NCBI GenBank assembly: GCA_947626485.1
Contig: CANQSG010000008.1
Coordinates: 1-27,595 of the forward strand
Origin: an uncultured Clostridia bacterium
GTDB lineage: Bacteria; Bacillota; Clostridia; Oscillospirales; Acutalibacteraceae
DNA length: 27,595 nucleotides
Reading direction: 5' to 3'
The notes under the pieces are model-generated. The model worked only from the letters and a program-made list of their open reading frames with translations. It was not told where the DNA came from and ran no database searches. Within the stretch, counting starts at the first letter, position 1. Each line of letters opens with the position of its first letter. The position numbers were made by a program, and so were the translations under genes. Below are positions 15,667 through 24,313 of this stretch, piece by piece.

Positions 15667-18600
15667 ATGAATAGCAAGTTCAGAATCTCCTATAAAATCC
15701 TCGCGGTGATCTGCTCGTTTGCGATTTTGTGGAGTGCCGTTTCCGGCGTCGCTTGCAATATATTCGCGCTGTCCGCCGACGCGGTCTGGGACGGGACGAC
15801 TGCCGCCGAATTCGCAAGCGGCAGCGGCTCCGCCGACGACCCCTATCTGATCGAAACGCCGGCGCAGCTGGCGCTGATGGCGACCGGTACGGATTATAAG
15901 ACGAAAAAGATCACGGGGCTGTACTATAAGCTGACGACCGATCTTTATCTGAACGATACCGAAGAAGCGAACTGGAAAGAAAATAATCCGAACAAATGGC
16001 TGACCGCGAAAACCGATTCGAACTATTTCTTCAACGGCAATTTCGACGGGGACGGGCACACGATCCACGGCCTTTATTGCAACGGCTCCTTCCAACGCAT
16101 GGGTCTGTTCCCCGGCATCACCGGCAACGTTTCCGTCAAGAACGTCGTGATTGCGGATTCGTATTTGCACAGCGACGGCGGCAGCGGCTTATACGTCGGC
16201 ACGTTTGCCGGTTTTATGTACCAAGCGACGTCGACGGCAGCATTCGAAAACTGTTACGTTGCCGAAAGCGTTTCGCTGGAGGCGGAATACAGCGTCGCGG
16301 GCTTCGTCGGGTACGGCGCCTGCGAAAGCATAACGTTCGCCAACTGCGCGTCGTTTGCAGACGTCAAAGTCCGGACGGAAGACGCGAAAAACAAAACCAA
16401 ATACGGGAGCTTTGTCGGCGATTTGATCGACGGCTCGAGAAAAGTCGGATACGCGTATTGTATCGGCAATCTCGCCTATACCAAATTTAATCAGAACCCG
16501 ACCTATACCGCTTCGTATTGCGCCGAAGAGGGCACGGTCGACAACAATAACGCCGCATATCCCACTGTGGTGCGCCTCGAAGATATGCAGGGCGAAGCGG
16601 CAAAGACAAACATGCCGGATCTCGACTGGCTGGCATGGAAAACCACCGAGAAATTCCCCGCGCTCACCTTCTTCAACGGCTCCGTCGTCTATTCGTTTGA
16701 AAACTGGAACACGGCGGCGGGCGGCAAAAGCTCCGGCATGGAGATCAGCACCGATCACGCAAAAGAGGGCGCCCATTCTTTGGTGTACGACCTTGTGGCG
16801 GCAAGTAAAACGAATTATGCGGTCGCAAGAGTGGCGGGGCTGAGCGAAGGGGTGCACATCGCGACGGCCGACGCCGGCTATCTTTACGATTTGAGCTTCT
16901 GGTATAAGCTCGACGCCACGCCGACGAATCCGGGCAAATTTGTCGTCTACACGATGTCCCCGAAGGGCGGCGCGAGCACGACCGACGAGCAGGGCTTCCG
17001 GGTGCGTCAGACCCTCGATCAGGAGGTCGTGTTTGACAAGGCGACGGAAGACTGGGTCAACGCGAAGGTCAGATTCCAGGCGTCTTTGGCAAAGGATGAA
17101 TACAACGCGATCGGCGTCGGCGTCGTCGGCGTGAACGGCGTCGTGGATACGCCGATCTATCTCGACGAGGTATCGGTCGAAAAAGCGGCGGAAATCTGCC
17201 GGATCACCGCGCATTATAACGACGAGGCAGACACCGTGAAGGTCATCAACGCCGCCGTCGGCGCGCCGGTCACGATCCCCTCCGTGGAGCGCCCCGGGTA
17301 TTATATCGAGGGCTGGTATACGAATCCCGGCCTTACCGAAAAGTTTGACCCGAGCAAGATGCGCGCGGGCGAGATGGATATTTATGCAAAATGGGCGCCG
17401 CTGGAAGGAAAGGTCGTCTGCGATTTTGAGGATTACCCGTACACACCCGGCAACGGCATGGTCGCGGATTGCTATTCCGTCGCCTCCGGCGCGGGCGTGG
17501 ACGAGAGCAAGGCGCTGAAATACGCCACAAAGTCGGGTATAACGAACTGGTGGAATTCCCGTCTGGCGGGCATCGCGATCGGCCACACCCCCTACACCGT
17601 AAAGGAAAATCAGCTTTACAAGGTCTCTTTCCGATATTTTGTCCCCGCGACGCCCGACGCGACGGTGAACGTCTATCTCTGGACGGGCAATAAGGCCAAC
17701 ATCACCGACATGTCCGGCGCGCTGCAGCAAACCGTCAGCGAGGAGCTGCTCATCGACGGCGACACGCCGACCGGGCAGTGGCTGACCTACACCGCCTCCT
17801 TCACCGCCAAAACCTACGACGCGAAGAACGCGAACCTGAACGCCCTCGCGATCGGATTTGTGACGGGTCAGAAGGTCACGGAAAACGCCGTCGTTTACGT
17901 CGATAATTTCGAGGTCGAGGAAGTCAAATCGGAAGACCAGACTACCGTCACGGTGCACACGCAGGAAACCGGTGAGACGCAGGTGTTCCACGGCGTCTCC
18001 GGCCACCGTCTGGCAGAGCCGCCGGTTCGAAAGGGCTATCTGTTCGAGGGCTGGTATGCCGATGCGGCGCTTCAAACCCCCGTCAAGGAGGTCAAATTCC
18101 CCGAAACCGGCAACCTCGACCTGTACGCGAAATGGAAGCGCTTCCAAAACGGCGATTCCATCACGATCGGCTTTGACGATTACACCTACATCTCCGGCTC
18201 GAAGCAGTTCTATCCGTGGTATTCGCTGAATCATACCGATTCGGCGGACGGCGACGGCACCTGCGTCATGGCGACCATGGACGCGAGCTGCTCGACGACG
18301 ATGCTGCTTGCCTACAAGGGCTACCCCGTTCCGGTCGAGGACGGCGCGCGATATCTTGTCAGCTTCAGCTATAAAAACGTCGACGAGATCCCCAACAAAT
18401 GGTCGACCAGAATTTATGTGTCAAGCCCGTTGAACTGCGGCATCGGCATAAATCAGCAGAGCAACGAGGACGCGGCCTACCTCCTGACGCTTTCGAGAGC
18501 CGCGGGCTACGGCACCTGGAAAAGGCACACCTACAGCTTTACGGCGTCCTTGAAATATCCGGGCTATAATGCGCTCGCCGTCAATATGAAGACCAACTCC

Positions 18601-19716
18601 TTCACCGAGGTGGAAAGCATCCGCGCGCTCATCGACAGCGTGACGATCAAGCGCATCGCGGACGACGATATCGTCTGCATGACGAACACGCTTGCCGGCC
18701 CGGATTACGTCGTGGGCAAGCGGGACGAAAAAATCGTCCTGCCGACCGACCTGCAATTAGAGGGCTATAAATTCCTCGGCTGGTTTATGGACAGCAGCTA
18801 TGACCTCGAGGCTGCGGATCTGCTCTTCTCTGAGGACACCGTGTTCTATGCAAAATGGGCGAGAATGAAGCTCACGCAGGATTTCGAGGCGTTTGATTTC
18901 CCGGGCTACGGCATCGGTTACGATCTGGACATCGAATGCTACAACAGCAAGGCGCCGGGCTTTAGCTCCGCGAACGTATACAGCGGCAGCACCTCGCTCC
19001 ACCGGATCGGCAAGGCCGCCGCGGACAAGAAATTCACCCTGATCGCCGACGCGAACGACAAAATTGCGATGGGCGAGACCTATAAGATCACCTATTATGT
19101 GAAGCTCTTGTCGACAAAGAACGAGGACGCGGGCATCTACGTCCTGCCGACCGATTCCTATTTCTATCCGGGCGCCGCCGATACCGATATGGCGATCCCG
19201 TCGGTAGAGCTTCGCGACCTCTATCCGGGCATCTGGTACAAAATCACGAACGTCGTCACCCTGTATGCCCCGTATCTCGCCGTGAAAACGCCGGGCTCGA
19301 GCGAACTTTATTTTGACAACTTCACGCTGGAGCTGGTAAACGGCGACACGGTTCTTTCGGACAGCGAAAAGGTCGTCCCGCTCGGCAAGGTCCCCGCAAA
19401 GCCGGCGGAGCCGGTCGAGGAGCCGGAAGACGATTTCTTCGAGGACGTCGATTACGAAGACGTCACGGCGGAGGATTCGACCGACGAAGAGGACACCGCC
19501 GAAAATCCGGACGAATCCGTCGACGAGGAGCCGGAGGACAACGCCTCGGACGCCGACGAACAGGCGCCGCAGGAGGGCGAAGACAGCAAGGACACCTCCG
19601 CGGAAAAATCCGCGAACCCCGCCGTTTGGATCTGGGTGATCGTGATCGCGGCGGTCGTGCTCGTCGCGGCTGCGGTCTTGGCGGCGCTCTCTTTCAAAAA
19701 GCGCGGGCAGAAATAA
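15667..19716 (+). CDS. Giant modular surface protein: GLUG head, CBM-like modules, InlB repeats, membrane anchor
   Basis: Encodes 1349 residues. A signal peptide (1 to ~38) precedes a GLUG-type region (~40-335) that is strongly similar to the dockerin protein at 1834 (shared WDGT, GSGSAD, YLND, FDGDGH/FDGNGH and NCASFADVK patterns). Then four beta-sandwich, carbohydrate-binding-like modules (~339-511, 580-755, 828-998, 1068-1225) alternate with three InlB/Listeria-Bacteroides repeats (~513-577, 760-823, 1002-1064), each ending in YAKW and carrying a GW(Y/F) motif. An Asp/Glu-rich linker (~1247-1316) leads to a C-terminal membrane helix (~1318-1342) and a basic tail FKKRGQK. There is no LPXTG motif. 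It probably displays glycan-binding modules outward from the membrane through the wall. Ligand specificity is unknown. Ribosome binding site AGGGAGG. Confidence 0.87.
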   Translation: MNSKFRISYKILAVICSFAILWSAVSGVACNIFALSADAVWDGTTAAEFASGSGSADDPYLIETPAQLALMATGTDYKTKKITGLYYKLTTDLYLNDTEEANWKENNPNKWLTAKTDSNYFFNGNFDGDGHTIHGLYCNGSFQRMGLFPGITGNVSVKNVVIADSYLHSDGGSGLYVGTFAGFMYQATSTAAFENCYVAESVSLEAEYSVAGFVGYGACESITFANCASFADVKVRTEDAKNKTKYGSFVGDLIDGSRKVGYAYCIGNLAYTKFNQNPTYTASYCAEEGTVDNNNAAYPTVVRLEDMQGEAAKTNMPDLDWLAWKTTEKFPALTFFNGSVVYSFENWNTAAGGKSSGMEISTDHAKEGAHSLVYDLVAASKTNYAVARVAGLSEGVHIATADAGYLYDLSFWYKLDATPTNPGKFVVYTMSPKGGASTTDEQGFRVRQTLDQEVVFDKATEDWVNAKVRFQASLAKDEYNAIGVGVVGVNGVVDTPIYLDEVSVEKAAEICRITAHYNDEADTVKVINAAVGAPVTIPSVERPGYYIEGWYTNPGLTEKFDPSKMRAGEMDIYAKWAPLEGKVVCDFEDYPYTPGNGMVADCYSVASGAGVDESKALKYATKSGITNWWNSRLAGIAIGHTPYTVKENQLYKVSFRYFVPATPDATVNVYLWTGNKANITDMSGALQQTVSEELLIDGDTPTGQWLTYTASFTAKTYDAKNANLNALAIGFVTGQKVTENAVVYVDNFEVEEVKSEDQTTVTVHTQETGETQVFHGVSGHRLAEPPVRKGYLFEGWYADAALQTPVKEVKFPETGNLDLYAKWKRFQNGDSITIGFDDYTYISGSKQFYPWYSLNHTDSADGDGTCVMATMDASCSTTMLLAYKGYPVPVEDGARYLVSFSYKNVDEIPNKWSTRIYVSSPLNCGIGINQQSNEDAAYLLTLSRAAGYGTWKRHTYSFTASLKYPGYNALAVNMKTNSFTEVESIRALIDSVTIKRIADDDIVCMTNTLAGPDYVVGKRDEKIVLPTDLQLEGYKFLGWFMDSSYDLEAADLLFSEDTVFYAKWARMKLTQDFEAFDFPGYGIGYDLDIECYNSKAPGFSSANVYSGSTSLHRIGKAAADKKFTLIADANDKIAMGETYKITYYVKLLSTKNEDAGIYVLPTDSYFYPGAADTDMAIPSVELRDLYPGIWYKITNVVTLYAPYLAVKTPGSSELYFDNFTLELVNGDTVLSDSEKVVPLGKVPAKPAEPVEEPEDDFFEDVDYEDVTAEDSTDEEDTAENPDESVDEEPEDNASDADEQAPQEGEDSKDTSAEKSANPAVWIWVIVIAAVVLVAAAVLAALSFKKRGQK

Positions 19717-19758
19717 AACAGAGCCTTGCAGCCACTACGAAGCGAAAGGAGTTTTAAG

Positions 19759-21576
19759 ATGAAAACAAAGCTGTTTCGATCGATCACGTTGTTGTTGGTT
19801 CTGCTGCTGTTCCTCGCTTCCTGCTCGAGGAGAACCGTGTACGACGATACAAGCTCGTCGGTCGATTCCGATGTGGAAAGCTCTATGCCGGACGATACGT
19901 CGGATACCGAGGATACGACGGATCTGCCGGAGGATTTTGAAGATACCGACTTCGAGGACGCGGATTCGGACGATTCTTATTTTGCGGACGACGACTCGGA
20001 CGACCGGCAGGACGAGACCGAGCCGGCGGAGGAAGCCGAGCCGATCGACTTCTCCTATTACCCGATCGTATACCCGCAAAACTTGAGCGAGCCCGCGACC
20101 TATTCCGTGCAGCGATTTGTGACCCGCCTCAACTATAAATACGCCATGCTGGACGCCTGTGACGACAAGCAGGCGAAACAGGCGGATCAATGCGAGCTGT
20201 TGGTCGGCAACACGAACCGGCCGGAATCCAAAGCCGCCTATGAAATGCTGACGAAGAACCGGAAAAACAACGCGGCGGATTATATCATTCTGGTGCAAAA
20301 CGAGAATATCGTGATCAACGCCGTAAGCGACTACGCGCTCGAGCAGGCGGTCACCTACTTCTACAATCACATCTGCACCGGCGAATATGCGGAAATTCCT
20401 TCAAATTATAAGCTGTTCCACAAGGCGAAGCTCAGCGCCGACAGCGGAAAGATCGCGGGTGTGAACCTCGGCGAATACGTCATCGTCGCCCCGAAGGACA
20501 AATCCTTTATCTATTCCAAGGAGATCGACAACCTCGTGGCGACGGTCTGCGAAACGGTCGGCGTAGAGATTCCCGTGGTGTGCGAGACGCAAAAGGCGCA
20601 GAGGTATGAGATCGTGGTCGGCAAAACGACGCGCGAGGTCAGCAATTTAAAACTGTCCGCGAACACCTACGCCGTAAAGGAGAACAACAAGAAAATCGTC
20701 CTCCTCGGCGACAGCGACATCGCGACCGCGGCGGCTGTCAAGGATTTTGCCGGGCTGGTCGGTAAATCGATCAGCAAGCGGGTCCTCAACATCAACGCGG
20801 GGCTCAATTTCACCGGCAACGATGCGGCGGGCAAAACGGACTATCGCCTGACGTGGAGCGACGAGTTCAATGATGCGAAGCTGAACACCGCCACCTGGAG
20901 AAGGCACGTCGAAGAGGCGAGCGCGCACGACGGCGGGAAAATGTACCGCGACGAAAGCGAGGCAAATTCCTACCTCGAAAACGGCAACCTCGTGCTGAAG
21001 GGCGAAAAGGACGGGAACAATTTCCGCTCTGCGAAGGTATCCACCTCGAATTCCATGAATTTCCAATACGGCTATTTTGAAATTCGGGCGAAGCTGCCGA
21101 AGGGGAAGGGCATCTGGCCGTCCTTCTGGAGCAATACCATCTTTACGCAGGCCTATTCCGAGATCGACGTGCTCGAAATGTTCGGAAGCAGCAACAACAT
21201 CCATTCCACCGTCCACAGATGGTGGATGATGGACGCCGGCGCGGGGCACGAACAGATGATGAATTACGTGCCCGCTCAGCGCGACTACACGCTGAAAAAC
21301 GGCGAGCTCTTCAACGACGCGTACCACACCTTCGGCTGCGAATGGACCGAGGATTACATGGCGTTCTATCTGGACGGCTTCAAGTATACCGAAATCGACA
21401 TCGCCGCGGAAAATATGGACGTTTTCCATCAGCCGTCCTATCTCATCATCAGCATGGGCGTGGGTCTGCTCGACATCGATCCCCCGGACGAGAATACGCC
21501 GTGGCCGGCGCTTTATCAGATCGATTATTGCAGACTTTATCAAAAGCCGAACGTCGGTTCCTTAACGGTTCGCTAA
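19759..21576 (+). CDS. GH16 endo-glycosidase lipoprotein
   Basis: Encodes 605 residues from ATG 19759, which has an AAAGGAG site; a reading from 19726 is less likely. A lipoprotein signal ends FLASC with C22. A very acidic linker (~28-95) follows, then two alpha/beta segments (~100-220 and ~230-355) whose repeated pattern (CELLVGNTNRPES and YEIVVGKTTREVS) resembles the non-catalytic GH20b-like domains of some glycosidases. The GH16 domain (~361-600) begins YRLTWSDEFNDAKLN and holds the catalytic motif EIDVLE with nucleophile E468, D470 and acid/base E473. GH16 enzymes cut internal beta-1,3 or beta-1,4 glucosidic or galactosidic bonds with retention; subfamily members include laminarinases, agarases and mucin endo-beta-galactosidases. 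The neighbouring GH89 makes a galactosidic mucin-type substrate attractive, but this is inference. Confidence 0.87.
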   Translation: MKTKLFRSITLLLVLLLFLASCSRRTVYDDTSSSVDSDVESSMPDDTSDTEDTTDLPEDFEDTDFEDADSDDSYFADDDSDDRQDETEPAEEAEPIDFSYYPIVYPQNLSEPATYSVQRFVTRLNYKYAMLDACDDKQAKQADQCELLVGNTNRPESKAAYEMLTKNRKNNAADYIILVQNENIVINAVSDYALEQAVTYFYNHICTGEYAEIPSNYKLFHKAKLSADSGKIAGVNLGEYVIVAPKDKSFIYSKEIDNLVATVCETVGVEIPVVCETQKAQRYEIVVGKTTREVSNLKLSANTYAVKENNKKIVLLGDSDIATAAAVKDFAGLVGKSISKRVLNINAGLNFTGNDAAGKTDYRLTWSDEFNDAKLNTATWRRHVEEASAHDGGKMYRDESEANSYLENGNLVLKGEKDGNNFRSAKVSTSNSMNFQYGYFEIRAKLPKGKGIWPSFWSNTIFTQAYSEIDVLEMFGSSNNIHSTVHRWWMMDAGAGHEQMMNYVPAQRDYTLKNGELFNDAYHTFGCEWTEDYMAFYLDGFKYTEIDIAAENMDVFHQPSYLIISMGVGLLDIDPPDENTPWPALYQIDYCRLYQKPNVGSLTVR

Positions 21577-21596
21577 GCGCACTTCCCAAATCAAGC

Positions 21597-21644
21597 AGAC
21601 TGTCCCACCCCTTTTCGTGGGACAGTCTATTGGTGTGCTTTTTT
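21597..21644 (+). terminator. Rho-independent terminator or attenuator between GH16 and GH89 genes
   Basis: AGACTGTCCCAC (21597-21608) and GTGGGACAGTCT (21617-21628) form a perfect 12-bp stem with an 8-nt loop. Flanking AGCGCAC and GTGTGCT can extend the pairing, and six T residues follow at 21639-21644. Only 22 nt separate the T-run from the GH89 start, so readthrough would be needed unless a promoter lies upstream. Confidence 0.8.
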
Positions 21645-21666
21645 CTACTTAAAGGGAGTATTTTCT

Positions 21667-24288
21667 ATGCAGTTAATGAAGCAGTTCGAAAAGAAAAAGG
21701 ACTGCGATAGGAAAAGTTTCGAGGCGACAAATCAGGGATCCAACCCCTGCTATCCCGCCTGTTTTGATACCGATTTAAAAGAAAATTATAATCTGGACAC
21801 CGTCTCGGTTTTCACCTCGCCGCAAGGGTACAGCGAATATTCGGTCTACACAAGCCTGAACGGCAGGGATTTCGATTTTCTGGCGCGGAAAACGGACGAT
21901 ACGCCCTGTGACGGAAAAACCGGCGATATCTATGCGGCGAACGGCAGGCAGGCGCGTTTTATCCGGGTGTATCTCGAATACAACTCCGCCTGCGCGGAAG
22001 CGGGCTTCGACCGGGTGGAATTCACCGGCAAAAAGTCCGGGACAGAAATTCAAAAACGACCCGAAATCAGCATCCCCGCCTTTTCCGATTCGCCCTACAA
22101 CGTCGCGGTCACGGCGGAGGACACCGTGCGGGAGGTGTACGGCATTCTCGCAAGGCGGGTCGGAGCGGCCTATAAGGACTGGTTCGAGTTCGTCCTCGCG
22201 GAAAACCCGAAGGGCAACGGCTGCGATTTTTTCGAATTGCGCTGCCAAAACGGCAAAATTCAGGTCAAGGGCAACAACGGGGTTTCGCTTGCCGTCGGTC
22301 TGAATCACTATCTCAAATATTTTTGTAAGGTGAACCTCTGCCAGGTGGGCGACCGGGTCGAAATGCCGCTGGCCGTCGTCCGCTTCGAGAAGCCCGTGTT
22401 CAAAGAGACAAAGGCGCGGGTGCGATACGCCTATAATTACTGCACCTTTTCCTATTCCATGGCGTTTTGGGGCGAAAAAGAGTGGCAGGAGGAGCTCGAC
22501 TGGCTGGCGTTGAACGGTGTGAACGTCGTGCTGGACGCGACGGCGCAGGAAGAGGTCTGGCGCAGATTTTTGACGGCGCTCGGCTATACGCACGAGGAAA
22601 TCCTGCAATTTATCGCCGGCCCCGCCTATTACGCGTGGGCGTATATGGCGAATCTTTCGGGCTTCGGCGGCCCCGTGCACGACAGCTGGTTTTCCGAAAG
22701 AACCGAACTCGCGCGGAAAAATCATCTCAAAATGCGAAAGCTCGGCATGTACCCCGTTTTGCAGGGCTACAGCGGCATGGTGCCGAACGACATCACCGCG
22801 CATTTCCCCTCGATTGACGTGATCCCGCAGGGCGTCTGGTGCTCCTGCGAGCGACCCGCCATGCTTCGGACGACCTCGCCGGTCTTCCGGGAATTCGCCG
22901 AAAAGTTTTATCAGGCGCAGGCGGAGGTTTACGGGGAATACAGCATGTATTTCGCGACCGACCCGTTCCACGAGGGCGGAAAAGCGGCGGATATGTCGCC
23001 CAAGGAGATTTCCTGCGCGGTGCTGGGCGCCATGCTGAAGCGGAACAAAGACGCCGTCTGGATCATTCAATCCTGGATGGGCAATCCGACGTCGGAGCTT
23101 TTGGCGGGTCTCGACCTTCTGCCCGACGGCAAACGCCACGCCCTGATTTTGGATCTCTACGCCGAAAAGGATCCGAATTACAACAAAGGCGGGGCGGGGA
23201 GTCCGAATTACGGCTATGCAAAGGAATTCGATTCGACCCCCTGGGTGTTCTGTATGCTCAACAATTTCGGCGGCAGACTCGGCCTGCACGGGCATCTCGA
23301 CCATCTGGCGAGCTGGATCCCGGAGGCTTACAACACTTGTGAATATATCGCCGGCATCGGCATCACCCCCGAGGCCAGCTTCAACAATCCCGTGCTCTAC
23401 GATTTTCTCTTCGAATCGGTGTGGCGGGACAGCTTCGACGGCAAGCTCGAGCCGATCGACCTGAACGCCTGGATCTGCGATTATGCCGAGAGGCGATACG
23501 GCGTCAAAAGCGAAAACGCCGAAGCGGCATGGCGCATTTTGCTGCAAACCGTTTACAAGGGCGACCTGAACAGGACGGGGCAGGGCGCGCCGGAATCCAT
23601 CGTGAACGCAAGGCCTTCGCTGGAATCGGGCCCCGCGTCCTCGTGGGGCAACGCCGTGGTCGGTTACGACAAAGCCGAGCTGAAACGCGCGGCAAAGCTG
23701 CTGCTTGCGGATTACGAAGCGATGAAGGCAAGCCGGGGCTATCAATACGACGTCATCACGGTGTTGCAGCAGATTTTGTCCAACACCGCGCAGGACGTGC
23801 ATTTGGAGATGGTCGACGCCTATCGCCGGAAGGATTTAGCCGCATTTCAAGCGAAATCGGCGGAATTTTTGAAGATCGCCGACCGAATGGACGAGATACT
23901 GTCCGGCAGCGCGTATTATCTGCTCGGCCGCTGGGTCGAGCAGGCAAAGGCGCTGGCGCAAAACGCCGACGATTTCACAAAAATGCTCTACGAGAGAAAC
24001 GCAAAGTCGCTGATCACGACCTGGGGCTCCTATAAACAGTGCGAAACGGGCGGCCTCCGGGATTATTCCAACCGCCAGTGGTCGGGGTTGGTGAGAGATT
24101 ACTATAAACCCCGTTGGGAGCGCTGGATCGCGAACCGTACAAAAGAGCTGGAAGGGAAGCCTTACGAGGAAAAAATCGACTGGTTTGCCTGGGAATGGCG
24201 CTGGGTGCGCAGCCGCAAATCTTACCCCGCCGAGCCGGTGAATCTTGACATTCCCGCCTTGAGCCGTTATATTATAGAAGGAAACTGA
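21667..24288 (+). CDS. GH89 alpha-N-acetylglucosaminidase with N-terminal discoidin-like domain
   Basis: Encodes 873 residues. No signal peptide is visible, so the enzyme is probably cytoplasmic. Residues ~15-125 resemble an F5/8-type (CBM32-like) domain (NLDTVSVFTSPQGYSEYSVY). Next come the NAGLU N-terminal domain (~150-240), the catalytic barrel (~245-590; YNYCTFSYSMAFWGEKEWQE, NGVNVVLDATAQEEVW) and the all-helical C-terminal domain (~600-870). The two catalytic glutamates of GH89 are recognisable: E436 in TDPFHEGG and E569 in GITPEASFNN; their 133-residue spacing is close to that in characterised members. It hydrolyses terminal alpha-linked N-acetylglucosamine, as in heparan sulfate or GlcNAc-alpha-1,4-Gal of mucins. 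No sulfatase or heparinase is nearby, which favours the latter. Ribosome binding site AAGGGAG. Confidence 0.93.
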   Translation: MQLMKQFEKKKDCDRKSFEATNQGSNPCYPACFDTDLKENYNLDTVSVFTSPQGYSEYSVYTSLNGRDFDFLARKTDDTPCDGKTGDIYAANGRQARFIRVYLEYNSACAEAGFDRVEFTGKKSGTEIQKRPEISIPAFSDSPYNVAVTAEDTVREVYGILARRVGAAYKDWFEFVLAENPKGNGCDFFELRCQNGKIQVKGNNGVSLAVGLNHYLKYFCKVNLCQVGDRVEMPLAVVRFEKPVFKETKARVRYAYNYCTFSYSMAFWGEKEWQEELDWLALNGVNVVLDATAQEEVWRRFLTALGYTHEEILQFIAGPAYYAWAYMANLSGFGGPVHDSWFSERTELARKNHLKMRKLGMYPVLQGYSGMVPNDITAHFPSIDVIPQGVWCSCERPAMLRTTSPVFREFAEKFYQAQAEVYGEYSMYFATDPFHEGGKAADMSPKEISCAVLGAMLKRNKDAVWIIQSWMGNPTSELLAGLDLLPDGKRHALILDLYAEKDPNYNKGGAGSPNYGYAKEFDSTPWVFCMLNNFGGRLGLHGHLDHLASWIPEAYNTCEYIAGIGITPEASFNNPVLYDFLFESVWRDSFDGKLEPIDLNAWICDYAERRYGVKSENAEAAWRILLQTVYKGDLNRTGQGAPESIVNARPSLESGPASSWGNAVVGYDKAELKRAAKLLLADYEAMKASRGYQYDVITVLQQILSNTAQDVHLEMVDAYRRKDLAAFQAKSAEFLKIADRMDEILSGSAYYLLGRWVEQAKALAQNADDFTKMLYERNAKSLITTWGSYKQCETGGLRDYSNRQWSGLVRDYYKPRWERWIANRTKELEGKPYEEKIDWFAWEWRWVRSRKSYPAEPVNLDIPALSRYIIEGN

Positions 24289-24313
24289 AATACGGATTTT
24301 GGAGTTGAAACCG

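Noticed and set aside
16189..18234. 681-codon minus-strand open frame
   Set aside because: It is antisense to the 1349-residue surface protein, has an Arg/Asp/Val-rich composition without recognisable domains, and lacks a ribosome binding site. It is a shadow frame of GC-rich coding DNA.
21775..23802. 675-codon minus-strand open frame
   Set aside because: It lies wholly inside the GH89 gene, whose frame has clear catalytic motifs on the plus strand. The antisense translation is His/Arg/Val-rich with no known family.
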